From: an uncultured Lactobacillus sp.
GTDB taxonomy: Bacteria; Bacillota; Bacilli; Lactobacillales; Lactobacillaceae
Direction: 5' to 3'
NCBI GenBank assembly: GCA_910589675.1
Contig: CAJUTO010000017.1
Location: 1-34,605, forward strand
DNA: 34,605 nucleotides
This document shows positions 6,526 to 14,912 of the stretch, in pieces (positions within the stretch are counted from its first letter, which is position 1; every line of letters begins with the position of its first letter). A program made the translations under genes and the position numbers. The notes under the pieces were generated by a model that was not told the origin of the DNA, searched no databases, and saw only the letters and a list, made by a program, of their open reading frames with translations.

Positions 6526-8931
6526 ATGGCAGTAAATTACGATTCTCAAGAATACTTAAAGAGTGTTGACGCATACTGGCGTGCAGCTAACTACTTATCA
6601 GTGGGACAATTATTTTTAATGAGTAATCCTTTACTTAAAAGAGAATTAAAGGCAGAAGATGTAAAACCGAAGCCAATTGGTCACTGGGGTACAATTGTGC
6701 CGCAAAACTTTATCTATGCACATTTAAATCGTGCAATTAAGAAATATGATTTAAATATGTTCTATATCGAAGGTTCTGGTCACGGTGGTCAAGTAATGGT
6801 ATCTAATTCATACTTAGATGGTTCTTATACTGAACGCTACCCAGAAATTACTCAAGATGAAAAGGGAATGGCTAAGTTATTTAAGCAATTTAGTTTTCCA
6901 GGTGGAGTTGCTTCTCATGCTGCTCCAGAAACCCCTGGATCAATCCATGAAGGTGGAGAATTAGGATATTCACTGTCCCACGGTGTTGGTGCAATTTTAG
7001 ATAATCCAGACGTAATTGCTGCAGTTGAAATTGGTGACGGTGAATCAGAGACTGGTCCACTTGCTACTTCTTGGTTTTCAAGTAAGTTCATTAATCCAAT
7101 TAAAGATGGTGCAGTTATTCCTATCTTACAAATTAATGGCTTTAAGATTTCTAATCCAACTATCGTTTCTAGAATGAGTGATGAAGACTTAACTAAGTAC
7201 TTTGAAGGAATGGGTTGGAAGCCATATTTTGTTTCTGCATATAAAGACGGTGAATTTAATGGTTATAAAGACCACATGGAAGTTCACCAAGAAATGGCTA
7301 AGACAATGGATGAAGTTGTTGAAGAGATTAAGGCTATTCAAAAGCATGCGCGTGAAAACAAGGATGATTCCTTAGTGAAGTGGCCAATGATTGTCTTTAG
7401 AGTACCGAAGGGGTGGACTGGGCCAAAATTTGATCTAGATGGCAATCCAATTGAAAATAGTTTCCGTGCTCACCAAATTCCAATTCCCGTTGCTCAAGAT
7501 GACATGACTCATAAAGAAATGCTTACTGATTGGATGGAAAGCTATAAGCCAGAAGAATTATTCAATGAAGACGGCTCACCAAAAGATATTGTTAAGGAAA
7601 ATACCTTATCAGGCAACCAAAGAATGGCTATGAATCCAGTAACCAATGGTGGTATTGATCCAAAAGTCTTAAATATGCCTGATTACCGCGACTTTGCAAT
7701 TAAATTTGATAAACCTGGCTCTGTTGAAAAACAAGATATGGCTGAATGGGCAAAATATTTAGATAAGATGTCTGACTTGAACCCAACTAATTTCCGCGGT
7801 TTTGGTCCAGATGAAACTAAGTCTAATCGTTTGTTCCAACTTTTAGATAATCAAAAACGTCAATGGATGGAAAATATTCATACTCCAAACGATGAAAACT
7901 TGGCTCACGAGGGTCGTGTAATTGACTCACAATTGTCAGAACACCAAGATGAAGGTTGGCTTGAAGGATATGTATTAACTGGTCGTCACGGATTCTTTGC
8001 TACTTATGAAGCATTTGGTCGTGTAGTTGATTCAATGTTTACTCAACATATGAAATGGTTGAGAAAAGCTAAAGAACAAGCTTGGAGACATGATTATCCA
8101 GCCTTAAACTTAGTTGATACTTCAACTGTTTTCCAGCAAGACCACAATGGTTATACTCACCAAGATCCCGGTATGTTGACTCATTTGTATGAAAAGAATC
8201 GTCCTGATTTAATTCACGAATACTTGCCAGCAGATACTAATTCACTTCTTGCTGTATCTGATAAGGCATTTAGAGATCGTGAATGCATCAATGTGTTAGT
8301 AACTTCTAAACAACCTCGTCCTCAGTGGTTCTCAATTGAAGAAGCTAAAAAATTGGTTGATAAGGGTCTTGGTTATGTTGACTGGGCATCAACTGATAAG
8401 GGCGCTAAGCCAGATGTTGTTTTTGCTTCAACTGGTACTGAACCAACAATTGAATCTTTAGCTGCTATTGACTTACTTCATAAGAAATTTCCAGACTTAA
8501 AGATTCGCTATATTAATGTGATTGATGTCATGAAGTTAATGTCCCCAGAAAAGAATCCAAATGCAATCAGTAATGAAGAATTCAACCGTCTTTTCCCTAA
8601 AGGTACACCAGTTATCTTTGCATGGCATGGATTTAAGCCAATGATGAAATCAATTTGGTTTGATCGCGGCCGTGGTAAAGATAATGTTCATATTCATGGC
8701 TATGAAGAAAATGGTGACATTACTACTCCTTTTGATATGCGTGTCTTAAACCACATGGATCGCTATGACTTAGCAAAAGATGTAGTAGAAAGTATTCCTG
8801 AGCTAAATGAAAAGAATGCGGATTTCATTGATGAAATGGATAGCTTGCTTGCTAAACACCATCAATATATCCGTGATAACGGTAAAGATATGCCTGAAGT
8901 TACTGAATGGCAATGGAATGGCTTAAAATAA
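6526..8931 (+). CDS. xfp: xylulose-5-phosphate/fructose-6-phosphate phosphoketolase
   Basis: This thiamine-diphosphate enzyme splits xylulose 5-phosphate (and often fructose 6-phosphate) with phosphate, giving acetyl-phosphate plus glyceraldehyde 3-phosphate (or erythrose 4-phosphate). The 801-residue length is normal. Family signatures are visible: EGSGHGGQ, the [15 protein letters not shown] stretch near 143-158, and the ThDP motif [14 protein letters not shown] near 170. The C-terminal half contains [12 protein letters not shown] and the family-typical [15 protein letters not shown]. An AAGGAGA ribosome site lies eight bases before ATG 6526. Dual versus single substrate use cannot be judged by eye. 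It is the natural sink for pentose phosphate made by the upstream ribose genes. Transcription is probably monocistronic. Confidence 0.95.
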   Translation: MAVNYDSQEYLKSVDAYWRAANYLSVGQLFLMSNPLLKRELKAEDVKPKPIGHWGTIVPQNFIYAHLNRAIKKYDLNMFYIEGSGHGGQVMVSNSYLDGSYTERYPEITQDEKGMAKLFKQFSFPGGVASHAAPETPGSIHEGGELGYSLSHGVGAILDNPDVIAAVEIGDGESETGPLATSWFSSKFINPIKDGAVIPILQINGFKISNPTIVSRMSDEDLTKYFEGMGWKPYFVSAYKDGEFNGYKDHMEVHQEMAKTMDEVVEEIKAIQKHARENKDDSLVKWPMIVFRVPKGWTGPKFDLDGNPIENSFRAHQIPIPVAQDDMTHKEMLTDWMESYKPEELFNEDGSPKDIVKENTLSGNQRMAMNPVTNGGIDPKVLNMPDYRDFAIKFDKPGSVEKQDMAEWAKYLDKMSDLNPTNFRGFGPDETKSNRLFQLLDNQKRQWMENIHTPNDENLAHEGRVIDSQLSEHQDEGWLEGYVLTGRHGFFATYEAFGRVVDSMFTQHMKWLRKAKEQAWRHDYPALNLVDTSTVFQQDHNGYTHQDPGMLTHLYEKNRPDLIHEYLPADTNSLLAVSDKAFRDRECINVLVTSKQPRPQWFSIEEAKKLVDKGLGYVDWASTDKGAKPDVVFASTGTEPTIESLAAIDLLHKKFPDLKIRYINVIDVMKLMSPEKNPNAISNEEFNRLFPKGTPVIFAWHGFKPMMKSIWFDRGRGKDNVHIHGYEENGDITTPFDMRVLNHMDRYDLAKDVVESIPELNEKNADFIDEMDSLLAKHHQYIRDNGKDMPEVTEWQWNGLK

Positions 8932-8945
8932 ATATATTATTTTTT

Positions 8946-8974
8946 AAAGATCGGATTAATTTCCGATCTTTTTT
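8946..8974 (+). terminator. Rho-independent terminator after xfp
   Basis: AAAGATCGGA (8946-8955) pairs perfectly with TCCGATCTTT (8962-8971) around a six-base loop, followed by T residues. Confidence 0.9.
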
Positions 8975-9001
8975 AATTGTAGTTATTAAAAAATCATTGT
9001 A

Positions 9002-9029
9002 TTGTTAGTGTGACATTTATTGTTATAAT
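9002..9029 (+). promoter_or_regulatory. promoter of the nitroreductase locus
   Basis: TTGTTA (9002-9007), a 16-base spacer and TATAAT (9024-9029) with an upstream TG (extended -10). The promoter looks intact although the gene it serves has an early stop codon. Confidence 0.55.
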
Positions 9030-9091
9030 ATATTGAGGAAAGTAAGTGTAATTATTAATAAATAAAAGATATTGTAGGAAGGGATGATGAA

Positions 9092-9748
9092 ATGGATTTT
9101 AAAGATGTTTTAGCAAGTGAACATGCAACAAGAAAGTTTACTGATTAAAGAGTAAGCGAAAAAACTGTGATTAAGGTAATCGAAGAGGCACAAAGAACAC
9201 CATCATTACTAAATTCACAACCATGGCGAATTTATGTGGCTGAAGGTGAGGTGGCAAAAGCAATAAGAAAAGATCATGAGGAGAAGGCCTTGGGTCATGA
9301 AGAACCACATGAAGATTTTGCCTCATTGCTAAAAGTTGAGTGGGATATATTCCCAAGTAAGAACATGGCAACAATGAGTGAAACGTTAGATTACTTTTTA
9401 CGTGGTGAATCTGATACTTTTGATCAAGCCCAAGTGAAACTGTTTAATGCTCCTGTGATCGTATTTTTGACTATTCCTAAAAAATCTCCCGCTTGGTCAA
9501 TTTTTGACTTAGGTGCGTTTTCTCAGACATTAATGTTGGCTGCTAATAATCGCGGCTTAAGCACAATGCCTGCGCAGGCCTTTGTTAAATATCCAGATGT
9601 AATAAGAAAATATTTGGATATTCCAGAGGATGAATCAATCGGAATTGGGATTGGTTTAGGATATCCTAATAAGAAGGCAACAATTAATAATTACAAGTCT
9701 AAGCGTGTACCGTTAGATGAAGTTTTAAAGATTAAAAAAGATATCTAA
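9092..9748 (+). pseudogene. nitroreductase-family flavoprotein interrupted by an early stop codon
   Basis: ATG 9092, behind a good GGAAGGGATG ribosome site, opens MDFKDVLASEHATRKFTD, a classic nitroreductase N-terminus whose Arg helps hold FMN phosphate. Codon 19 is TAA (9146-9148). The same frame then continues with family sequence to 9748: EEAQRTPSLLNSQPWRIYV, FDLGAFSQTLMLAANNRGLSTMPAQAF and GIGLGYPNKKA. Without the TAA the protein would be about 218 residues, normal for the family. The GTG at 9167 could restart a 193-residue product, but that lacks the FMN-binding start and has no good ribosome site. One base change would restore the gene, so this is a recent nonsense mutation or a sequence error. 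Confidence 0.85.
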
Positions 9749-9753
9749 TTGAG

Positions 9754-9813
9754 AAACTCTTGAAGAATTAAAGGATACCTAATATATTAGATGGAATTCT
9801 TCAAGAGTTTTTT
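9754..9813 (+). terminator. long Rho-independent terminator with a nested palindrome
   Basis: A perfect 16-base stem, AAACTCTTGAAGAATT (9754-9769) with AATTCTTCAAGAGTTT (9795-9810), encloses 25 bases. That interior contains a second perfect palindrome, CTAATATATTAG (9779-9790). A T-run follows. Confidence 0.85.
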
Positions 9814-9875
9814 GTTTACTTATTTAAAATAAAATTAAAATATGACATAATTATAAAAAACAAAGGAGAAGAAGA

Positions 9876-10571
9876 ATGATGCTATTAGTTTCTCCCGAGC
9901 AATGGGCTAATTGGGATAAATGGTTCAATTATACATTGCCAGGTTATATTTTAATTTTAGGAACGATTTTTTTATTTGTTGGATTGATTCCATTTTTATG
10001 TGTACATAATAAAATTACTTATACTTTATTTGGGGTAACAACTGTATTTTTAGTAACTTTTCTTGGGATAGCGTATTTTAAAAATAAGGAATCAACAGAA
10101 TATGTCAAAGAAAATCACTATTTGACACCGATGGTTAGAGAATACGATGCTCAGATTTTTTCTAATAAATATTATGATCCAGAAGAAATCGAGGCGTTTA
10201 AATATGTAGCTGATATTCAGACTCCGTCACACTTACCCTCAATTTATAAAAAGATGCCAGTGAAGCAAGAAGTTACCTACCTTGGTAAAAATGATTATTA
10301 TGCTTTTATTGAATTAAATAATGTAGTAATGAAGTTTAGTTTAGCAGATTGTAAAAAAATCCCAGGAAATAAAGCTTACTTTACAGGCTATCATTTTAAG
10401 ATTAAAAATAGGAAGTTTTTGAAGTTAGGATTTATTGATTTAAAACATAATTTACGCGAGAAAGTTGAACTACCAGCCAATTCCTATAATAAGCAGGTTT
10501 CAAGTAATATTGAAGAAAATTATAATCATCCCGGATTAGTTGCAAACTGGATCCCTGATTCAGAAAAATAA
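9876..10571 (+). CDS. uncharacterised membrane-anchored protein
   Basis: I do not recognise this 231-residue protein. Two hydrophobic helices are visible, about residues 24-43 and 47-68. The remaining roughly 160 residues are polar, with many Lys, Tyr and Asn, and no catalytic motif that I can name. The start is ATG 9876 (a second ATG follows directly), with AAAGGAGAAG just upstream. It sits alone between the nitroreductase terminator and the CNNM/CBS gene, 50 bases from the latter, and no terminator separates them, so the two may be co-transcribed. A role at the membrane is all that the sequence supports. Confidence 0.7.
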   Translation: MMLLVSPEQWANWDKWFNYTLPGYILILGTIFLFVGLIPFLCVHNKITYTLFGVTTVFLVTFLGIAYFKNKESTEYVKENHYLTPMVREYDAQIFSNKYYDPEEIEAFKYVADIQTPSHLPSIYKKMPVKQEVTYLGKNDYYAFIELNNVVMKFSLADCKKIPGNKAYFTGYHFKIKNRKFLKLGFIDLKHNLREKVELPANSYNKQVSSNIEENYNHPGLVANWIPDSEK

Positions 10572-10621
10572 TGCTAAAATAGAGATGTAATTATTTAATA
10601 TATAAAAAAGGTGAAGATCAC

Positions 10622-12004
10622 TTGTCTACAAGTACTATAACTACTAATTTAATTGTTATTTTCATAACGTTTTTAATTGCAATTTTCTTTGTTGTTGCTG
10701 AATTTGCTTTAGTGCAAACAAGATCTAGTCAGCTAGAAGATATGCTGGCAAACGGTCAAGGCAACCCTAAGAAGCTAAAGCGTGCTCTACATATGGTTCA
10801 TAACTTGAATGAGTCATTATCTACCACTCAAGTAGGTACCACTTTAGTTGGTGTTATTTTAGGTTGGATTGGTCAAGGAACTATTGAAGAATTATTGACC
10901 GATGTGTTTAAAATGACACCTTGGTTTGGAGCAAAGACTAGCGGAGTATTAGGAGCAACTTTAGGTGTTGTATTGCTAACTTATTTAGAAGTTGTTGTAA
11001 CTGAAATTGTTCCTAAGAATATTGCTATTGACATGCCCGTTAAGTGTTTAATGGCAGTTGTTACTCCTTTAGCTGCTTTCCATACGATTGTATATCCATT
11101 TGTATGGTTACTTAACCATAGTGCTAATGGATTGCTTCATTTATTAGGGATGCAGTCAGCTGATGAAGAAAGTGAAGTTTATTCACAATCTGAAATCTTA
11201 CGTTTATCTCGTAATGCTGTAACTGGCGGCTCACTTGATAAAGACGATCTTTTGTACATGGAACGTGCTTTTGAATTAAATGATAAAGTTGCTAAAGATA
11301 TCATGACAGACCGTACTCAACTTCAAGTTTTAAATGCGACTGATGATGTAAAAACAGCTTTAGAAAAATATATTAAAGATGGCTTTAGTCGTTTCCCAGT
11401 TGTGCGTGATAATGATAAAGATGATGTTGTAGGATACGTTTATGCTTATGATATCGTAAGTCAAGATCAGGAAAATCCTAATGTTCCGATTACTAGAATT
11501 ATTAGAGCGATTATTACTGTGCCTGAATCAATGTTAATTCAAGATATTTTGAAATTAATGATTAAAAAGCACACACCAATTGTTTTAGTAGTTGATGAGT
11601 ATGGTGGAACAAGTGGAATTGTAACTGATAAAGATATTTATGAAGAACTCTTCGGATCAATTAAGGATGAAATCGATGATGTTTCAGACGAATATATTGT
11701 CCGCGATGATCATGGAAATATCCATGTTTCAGGAAAGACTACTTTATATGATTTTGAACGCTACTTCCATACTAAGCTTAAGGCATTCGAAGATAGTGAT
11801 ATTATTACCATCGGTGGTTATATGATGGAACACTATCCTAATTTAAAACGTGGTGAGTCTGTTGATTTAGAAGGCTTTAAGTTTAAGCTAGTAAACATTG
11901 AACAAGGATTCATGCGTTGGTTCATCGTTTCTAAGATCGATCAAGCCAGTGAAAATGATGATTCAGAAAATAGCGATCAAAATGATAAAGAAAAAGATAA
12001 ATAA
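10622..12004 (+). CDS. CNNM/HlyC-CorC family membrane protein with CBS pair
   Basis: This 460-residue protein has three modules. Residues about 1-190 form the CNNM (DUF21) transmembrane domain (VVAEFALVQTRSSQLE, TEIVPKNIAI). Residues about 215-345 form a CBS pair (VAKDIMTDRTQLQVL, DGFSRFPVV, LVVDEYGGTSGIVTDKDIYEELFG). Residues about 360-440 form a CorC/HlyC C-terminal domain. Members are linked to Mg/Co handling or Na-coupled Mg export; the older label "hemolysin" is misleading. The start is TTG at 10622 behind AAAAGGTGAAG; no better ATG exists upstream in frame. The C-terminal tail is very acidic (SENDDSENSDQNDKEKDK). Confidence 0.85.
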   Translation: MSTSTITTNLIVIFITFLIAIFFVVAEFALVQTRSSQLEDMLANGQGNPKKLKRALHMVHNLNESLSTTQVGTTLVGVILGWIGQGTIEELLTDVFKMTPWFGAKTSGVLGATLGVVLLTYLEVVVTEIVPKNIAIDMPVKCLMAVVTPLAAFHTIVYPFVWLLNHSANGLLHLLGMQSADEESEVYSQSEILRLSRNAVTGGSLDKDDLLYMERAFELNDKVAKDIMTDRTQLQVLNATDDVKTALEKYIKDGFSRFPVVRDNDKDDVVGYVYAYDIVSQDQENPNVPITRIIRAIITVPESMLIQDILKLMIKKHTPIVLVVDEYGGTSGIVTDKDIYEELFGSIKDEIDDVSDEYIVRDDHGNIHVSGKTTLYDFERYFHTKLKAFEDSDIITIGGYMMEHYPNLKRGESVDLEGFKFKLVNIEQGFMRWFIVSKIDQASENDDSENSDQNDKEKDK

Positions 12005-12007
12005 TCG

Positions 12008-12036
12008 GAAAAAGCACCTCAAGATAGGTGTTTTTT
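12008..12036 (+). terminator. short terminator after the CNNM/CBS gene
   Basis: AAAGCACCT (12011-12019) pairs with AGGTGTTTTT (12026-12035), including one G-T pair, around a short loop. The GC core is only about five pairs, so read-through into hpt is possible. Confidence 0.65.
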
Positions 12037-12050
12037 GTCTAATTAAATGT

Positions 12051-12056
12051 TATAAT
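12051..12056 (+). promoter_or_regulatory. -10 element of hpt
   Basis: A perfect TATAAT lies 45 bases before the hpt start. No convincing -35 is present at 16-18 bases upstream, where the preceding terminator lies. Confidence 0.35.
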
Positions 12057-12100
12057 TCTACTATTAACAACGCATTTATAAAATGATATAGAGGGTTAAA

Positions 12101-12670
12101 ATGCAAAATAGTGATAATATTGACAACATTATTGATCGTGTTTTATTTAGTCAAGATGACATCGAAGAGATTTGTCAAAGACTAGGTAAGCAATTAACTG
12201 AGGATTATGCTGGTAAGTTTCCATTAGTCATTGGGGTACTAAAGGGTGCTGTATACTTTATGACTGATTTAACACGCCATATGAATGTAAAAATGCAAAA
12301 TGACTTTATGGATGTTTCAAGCTACGGTGATGGCTTTGAATCAACTGGTAAAGTTAGATTAGATATTGACGTTCAAGCAGATGTTAAGGGTAGAGATGTA
12401 TTACTGGTTGAAGATATTGTTGATACTGGTCATACTCTAAAATTTATGAAGGATCTATTAATTGAACGTGGCGCAAAGAGTGTAAAGTGTTGCGCACTTC
12501 TTAATAAGACAGAACGCCGTGAAGATGATGTAGTTGTAGATTACTATGGCTCAAAAGTTGAAAATGAATTTGTAGTTGGCTATGGATTAGACTACTTAAA
12601 TGCATATCGTAATCTACCTTATGTTGGTGTTTTAAAACCAGAAGTTATTCAAGCAAACTTAAACCGTTAA
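12101..12670 (+). CDS. hpt: hypoxanthine(-guanine) phosphoribosyltransferase
   Basis: The enzyme salvages hypoxanthine and guanine with PRPP to IMP and GMP in the cytosol. The 189-residue length is normal. The PRPP-binding loop VLLVEDIVDTGHTL spans about residues 105-118, LPLVIGVLKGAVYF-like sequence (here FPLVIGVLKGAVYF) about 40-53, and the base-contacting FVVGYGLDYLNAYRNLPYVG is at the C-terminus. GAGGG lies before the ATG. In many Firmicutes hpt sits between tilS and ftsH; here it does not, so this may be a second copy or a relocated gene. It connects functionally with the nucleoside hydrolase, which would release such bases. Confidence 0.92.
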   Translation: MQNSDNIDNIIDRVLFSQDDIEEICQRLGKQLTEDYAGKFPLVIGVLKGAVYFMTDLTRHMNVKMQNDFMDVSSYGDGFESTGKVRLDIDVQADVKGRDVLLVEDIVDTGHTLKFMKDLLIERGAKSVKCCALLNKTERREDDVVVDYYGSKVENEFVVGYGLDYLNAYRNLPYVGVLKPEVIQANLNR

Positions 12671-12695
12671 TCATTCAAAATATCTTTATCATAAA

Positions 12696-12747
12696 ATTAA
12701 AAAGGGTTGAGACTTTCTCCTTAGCTAGTGGAAGTTTCAACCCTTTA
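12696..12747 (-). terminator. terminator of the SteT-like permease gene, partly shared with hpt
   Basis: AAAGGGTTGA (12701-12710), with further pairs to 12717, folds with the complementary arm ending in TTTCAACCCTTT (12735-12746). On the minus strand the hairpin is followed by TTTTTAATTT, a good U-tract. On the plus strand the tract is weak (TTTATC), so it serves hpt less well. Confidence 0.75.
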
Positions 12748-12760
12748 TCTATGAGCTTTA

Positions 12761-14071
12761 TTATTGGCGATTATTCTGTTTTTTCATATAGTAATAAATA
12801 GGAAGGCCCAATAGCGTTAGACTGATACCGGTTATTGAGAGCCAAAATTCATTAATTACAGTACTGATCACAATGAATAAACCACCACCAATTGAGATGA
12901 TCGGGACAATCGGATACCAAGGAACAACATAAGGACGTTCTAGTTTAGGTTCGCGGTAGCGCAAAATTACCACTGCAATTGAAATTAAGGTGGTAAAGGT
13001 CCACATGACGAAGACGAGCATGTTGGTTAAGAGATCAAAAGTCCCTAGTAGAATCATTATTAAAGATACCACGAGAATAATTAGGGCACTAAGAGTAGGT
13101 ACACCTGTATTAACATTAGTGCGACTAATTTTATCAGAAAATGGTAACATCTTATTTTTGGCTAAAGTATAAGGTATTCTCATTCCCGTAAGCATAAAAC
13201 CATTAATTGCGCCATAAACTGAAATTAAAATTCCAATCGTAACTAATTTACCGCCTAAACTGCCAAATAGTTTTAACGAAGCTAAATAAGCAGTATTTTG
13301 ATTGCCGATAATTTCTTTAAAAGGAAGAGCAGTCAGAAAAGCGTAGTTGACCAATACATAAATTAAAGTAATAGCAGATAGACCGATGATAATAGCTCTT
13401 GATAGATTCTTCTCAGGCTTTTCAATTTCACCAGCTAAATTAGTTACGTTAATCCAGCCATCATAAGCAAATAAAGCTGCAAGTAAACCACCGCTTAAGC
13501 CTGTCCAAAAAGATGTATTATGCCCAGCGCTTAAAGGGAATAAGTTAATATCGACTTTGCTTGAATTAAAAAGACCGAAAATCACAATTAAAGCAATTGG
13601 GATGGCCTTAAGAATAGTCATGACTGATTGCATTCGGGTTGAAAATTTTGTAGAAATAAAGTTTAAGCCCATTAAAAAGATGGCGAGCAGTAGACCAATT
13701 AAAGTTGCGTATTTAGCAGGTAAGTTAAATAAAACAACAAATTGTTGCCCGAATATTACACTTAAAGCTGCAATATTGGCAGGGAAATAGACTAGCATTT
13801 GAGCCCAGCCAAATAAAAAGCCCCAAACTTTTCCATAAGTATACTCGATGTACTTGATAGAGCCGCCAGTAACTGGAAGAGCAGCTGCAATTTCAGATAC
13901 GGTAAGGCCAGAAGCGATGGAAACAATACCGGCTAAAATCCAGACGAAAAGAGTTAATGAGGAAGTGCCGGTTTCATGACTAATGCTTCCTATTTTGAAA
14001 AAAACGCCCCCACCGATTACAGTTCCAACGACTGTAGCTAGGGCTTGACCAAAGCTAATTTGTCTTTTCAA
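12761..14071 (-). CDS. APC-superfamily amino-acid permease, SteT/LAT-like
   Basis: This 436-residue protein has about 12 transmembrane helices. The first helix carries the APC substrate motif GTVIGGGVFFKIGSIS, and EIAAALPVTGGSIKYIEYTYG follows. The pattern resembles the Bacillus serine/threonine exchanger SteT and the LAT family, so exchange of neutral amino acids is likely; the actual substrate is not visible. Translation appears to start at TTG (14071-14069), with AAGGAAAG about ten bases upstream on the minus strand; no in-frame ATG lies nearby. It is divergent from the GH25-like operon and ends at its own terminator. Confidence 0.85.
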   Translation of the reverse strand: MKRQISFGQALATVVGTVIGGGVFFKIGSISHETGTSSLTLFVWILAGIVSIASGLTVSEIAAALPVTGGSIKYIEYTYGKVWGFLFGWAQMLVYFPANIAALSVIFGQQFVVLFNLPAKYATLIGLLLAIFLMGLNFISTKFSTRMQSVMTILKAIPIALIVIFGLFNSSKVDINLFPLSAGHNTSFWTGLSGGLLAALFAYDGWINVTNLAGEIEKPEKNLSRAIIIGLSAITLIYVLVNYAFLTALPFKEIIGNQNTAYLASLKLFGSLGGKLVTIGILISVYGAINGFMLTGMRIPYTLAKNKMLPFSDKISRTNVNTGVPTLSALIILVVSLIMILLGTFDLLTNMLVFVMWTFTTLISIAVVILRYREPKLERPYVVPWYPIVPIISIGGGLFIVISTVINEFWLSITGISLTLLGLPIYYYMKKQNNRQ

Positions 14072-14109
14072 GATTGTGCTTTCCTTTCGATATATCTATA
14101 ACTTTTAGT

Positions 14110-14121
14110 AATGATATCATT
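14110..14121. promoter_or_regulatory. 12-bp palindrome between divergent genes
   Basis: AATGATATCATT is a perfect palindrome in the 120-base gap between the permease and the GH25-like gene. It could be an operator for either gene. A weak -10 (TAAAAT, 14167-14172) for the plus-strand operon lies nearby. No regulator gene is adjacent. Confidence 0.3.
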
Positions 14122-14191
14122 TTATACTAAATCTTAATGAAAGTGGTGTAGAAAGAAGAAGTTCGTTAAAATAGCTAATGGAGGGACTGAA

Positions 14192-14902
14192 ATGCATCGT
14201 TATCGACATAAATATACTTTCCCAAGTATTATTATTTTACTCATTCTAGCTTTTTCAGGACTAGTATGGGGATACTTTAATATGAGGCAAAATACAACTG
14301 TTCCTCGTGGCTCAAATATGAGTGTATTAGGCATTGAACTAGACCAAACAAAAGATTACATTGATTTACATAAGCTAGAAAAAAATGGTATTTCTTTTGT
14401 ATATTTGAGGTCAACACAAGGAAAATCTTATTTTGACGATAATTACTTACTTTATCGCGATCAAATTCAAGGAACTAACTTAAACTTTGGTACAATTATT
14501 GCTTATAGTGATGAAACGAGTAATCAAGAACAATACCAATACTTTTTGAATAAAGTTGGAACTAACACCGGAAGTTTGCCTGTTATGATTGTGCCAGCTG
14601 CTAGTCACTTGACTAAATCATATTGGAAGCGAATGGGAATTTTTGCTCAAATGATAAATAATCTTGGAAAAAGAGTAATGATAGCTGGTGACTACCGTTA
14701 TCATAATTATTTTCCAGAGGGAACACGGTTCTTATATACGGGAGCAAGTTTAAAAGATAGACGACACTATGCTTTTTGGTGTTACACTCAAAATGGAAGA
14801 GTTAAAAATATAGATAATCTCGAACGGAATGTAACTATGTTTGCTTATATTGGTACTAATACGCAGTACGAGCAATTATATGGTCAGCAAGGAACACAAT
14901 AG
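14192..14902 (+). CDS. membrane-anchored GH25 (lysozyme-like) protein with degenerate active site
   Basis: This 236-residue protein has an N-terminal signal anchor (about residues 11-30) and a single extracytoplasmic domain resembling GH25 muramidases: LGIELDQTKDYIDLHKLEKNGISFVYLRSTQGKSYFDDNY parallels the usual GIDVS...G..FV..K.TEG..Y.D (shown here in pieces: GIELDQ at 47-52, ISFVYLRSTQGKSYFDDNY at 67-85). The first catalytic Asp position is E49. The DxE pair expected after LP is V134-P-A136 (LPVMIVPA), so both acidic residues are missing. It is therefore unlikely to cut peptidoglycan and may bind it instead. GGAGGG precedes the ATG. The helicase gene starts ten bases after its stop. Confidence 0.7.
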   Translation: MHRYRHKYTFPSIIILLILAFSGLVWGYFNMRQNTTVPRGSNMSVLGIELDQTKDYIDLHKLEKNGISFVYLRSTQGKSYFDDNYLLYRDQIQGTNLNFGTIIAYSDETSNQEQYQYFLNKVGTNTGSLPVMIVPAASHLTKSYWKRMGIFAQMINNLGKRVMIAGDYRYHNYFPEGTRFLYTGASLKDRRHYAFWCYTQNGRVKNIDNLERNVTMFAYIGTNTQYEQLYGQQGTQ

Positions 14903-14912
14903 AGGAAATAAA

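Noticed and set aside
6336-6569. Plus-strand frame of 77 codons bridging the DeoR remnant and xfp.
   Set aside because: It overlaps the xfp promoter, ribosome site and start in another frame, and its composition is not protein-like.
8980-8995. The 16-mer TAGTTATTAAAAAATC occurs here and again at 26325-26340, both upstream of extended -10 promoters.
   Set aside because: It is almost pure A/T, and by rough reckoning about one such match is expected by chance in 35 kb of this composition. Its distance to the -10 also differs between the two sites.
9167-9748. A shorter functional nitroreductase starting at GTG 9167.
   Set aside because: It lacks the conserved FMN-binding N-terminus and a ribosome site, while the upstream ATG frame matches the family up to the TAA. 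The locus is better read as an interrupted gene.
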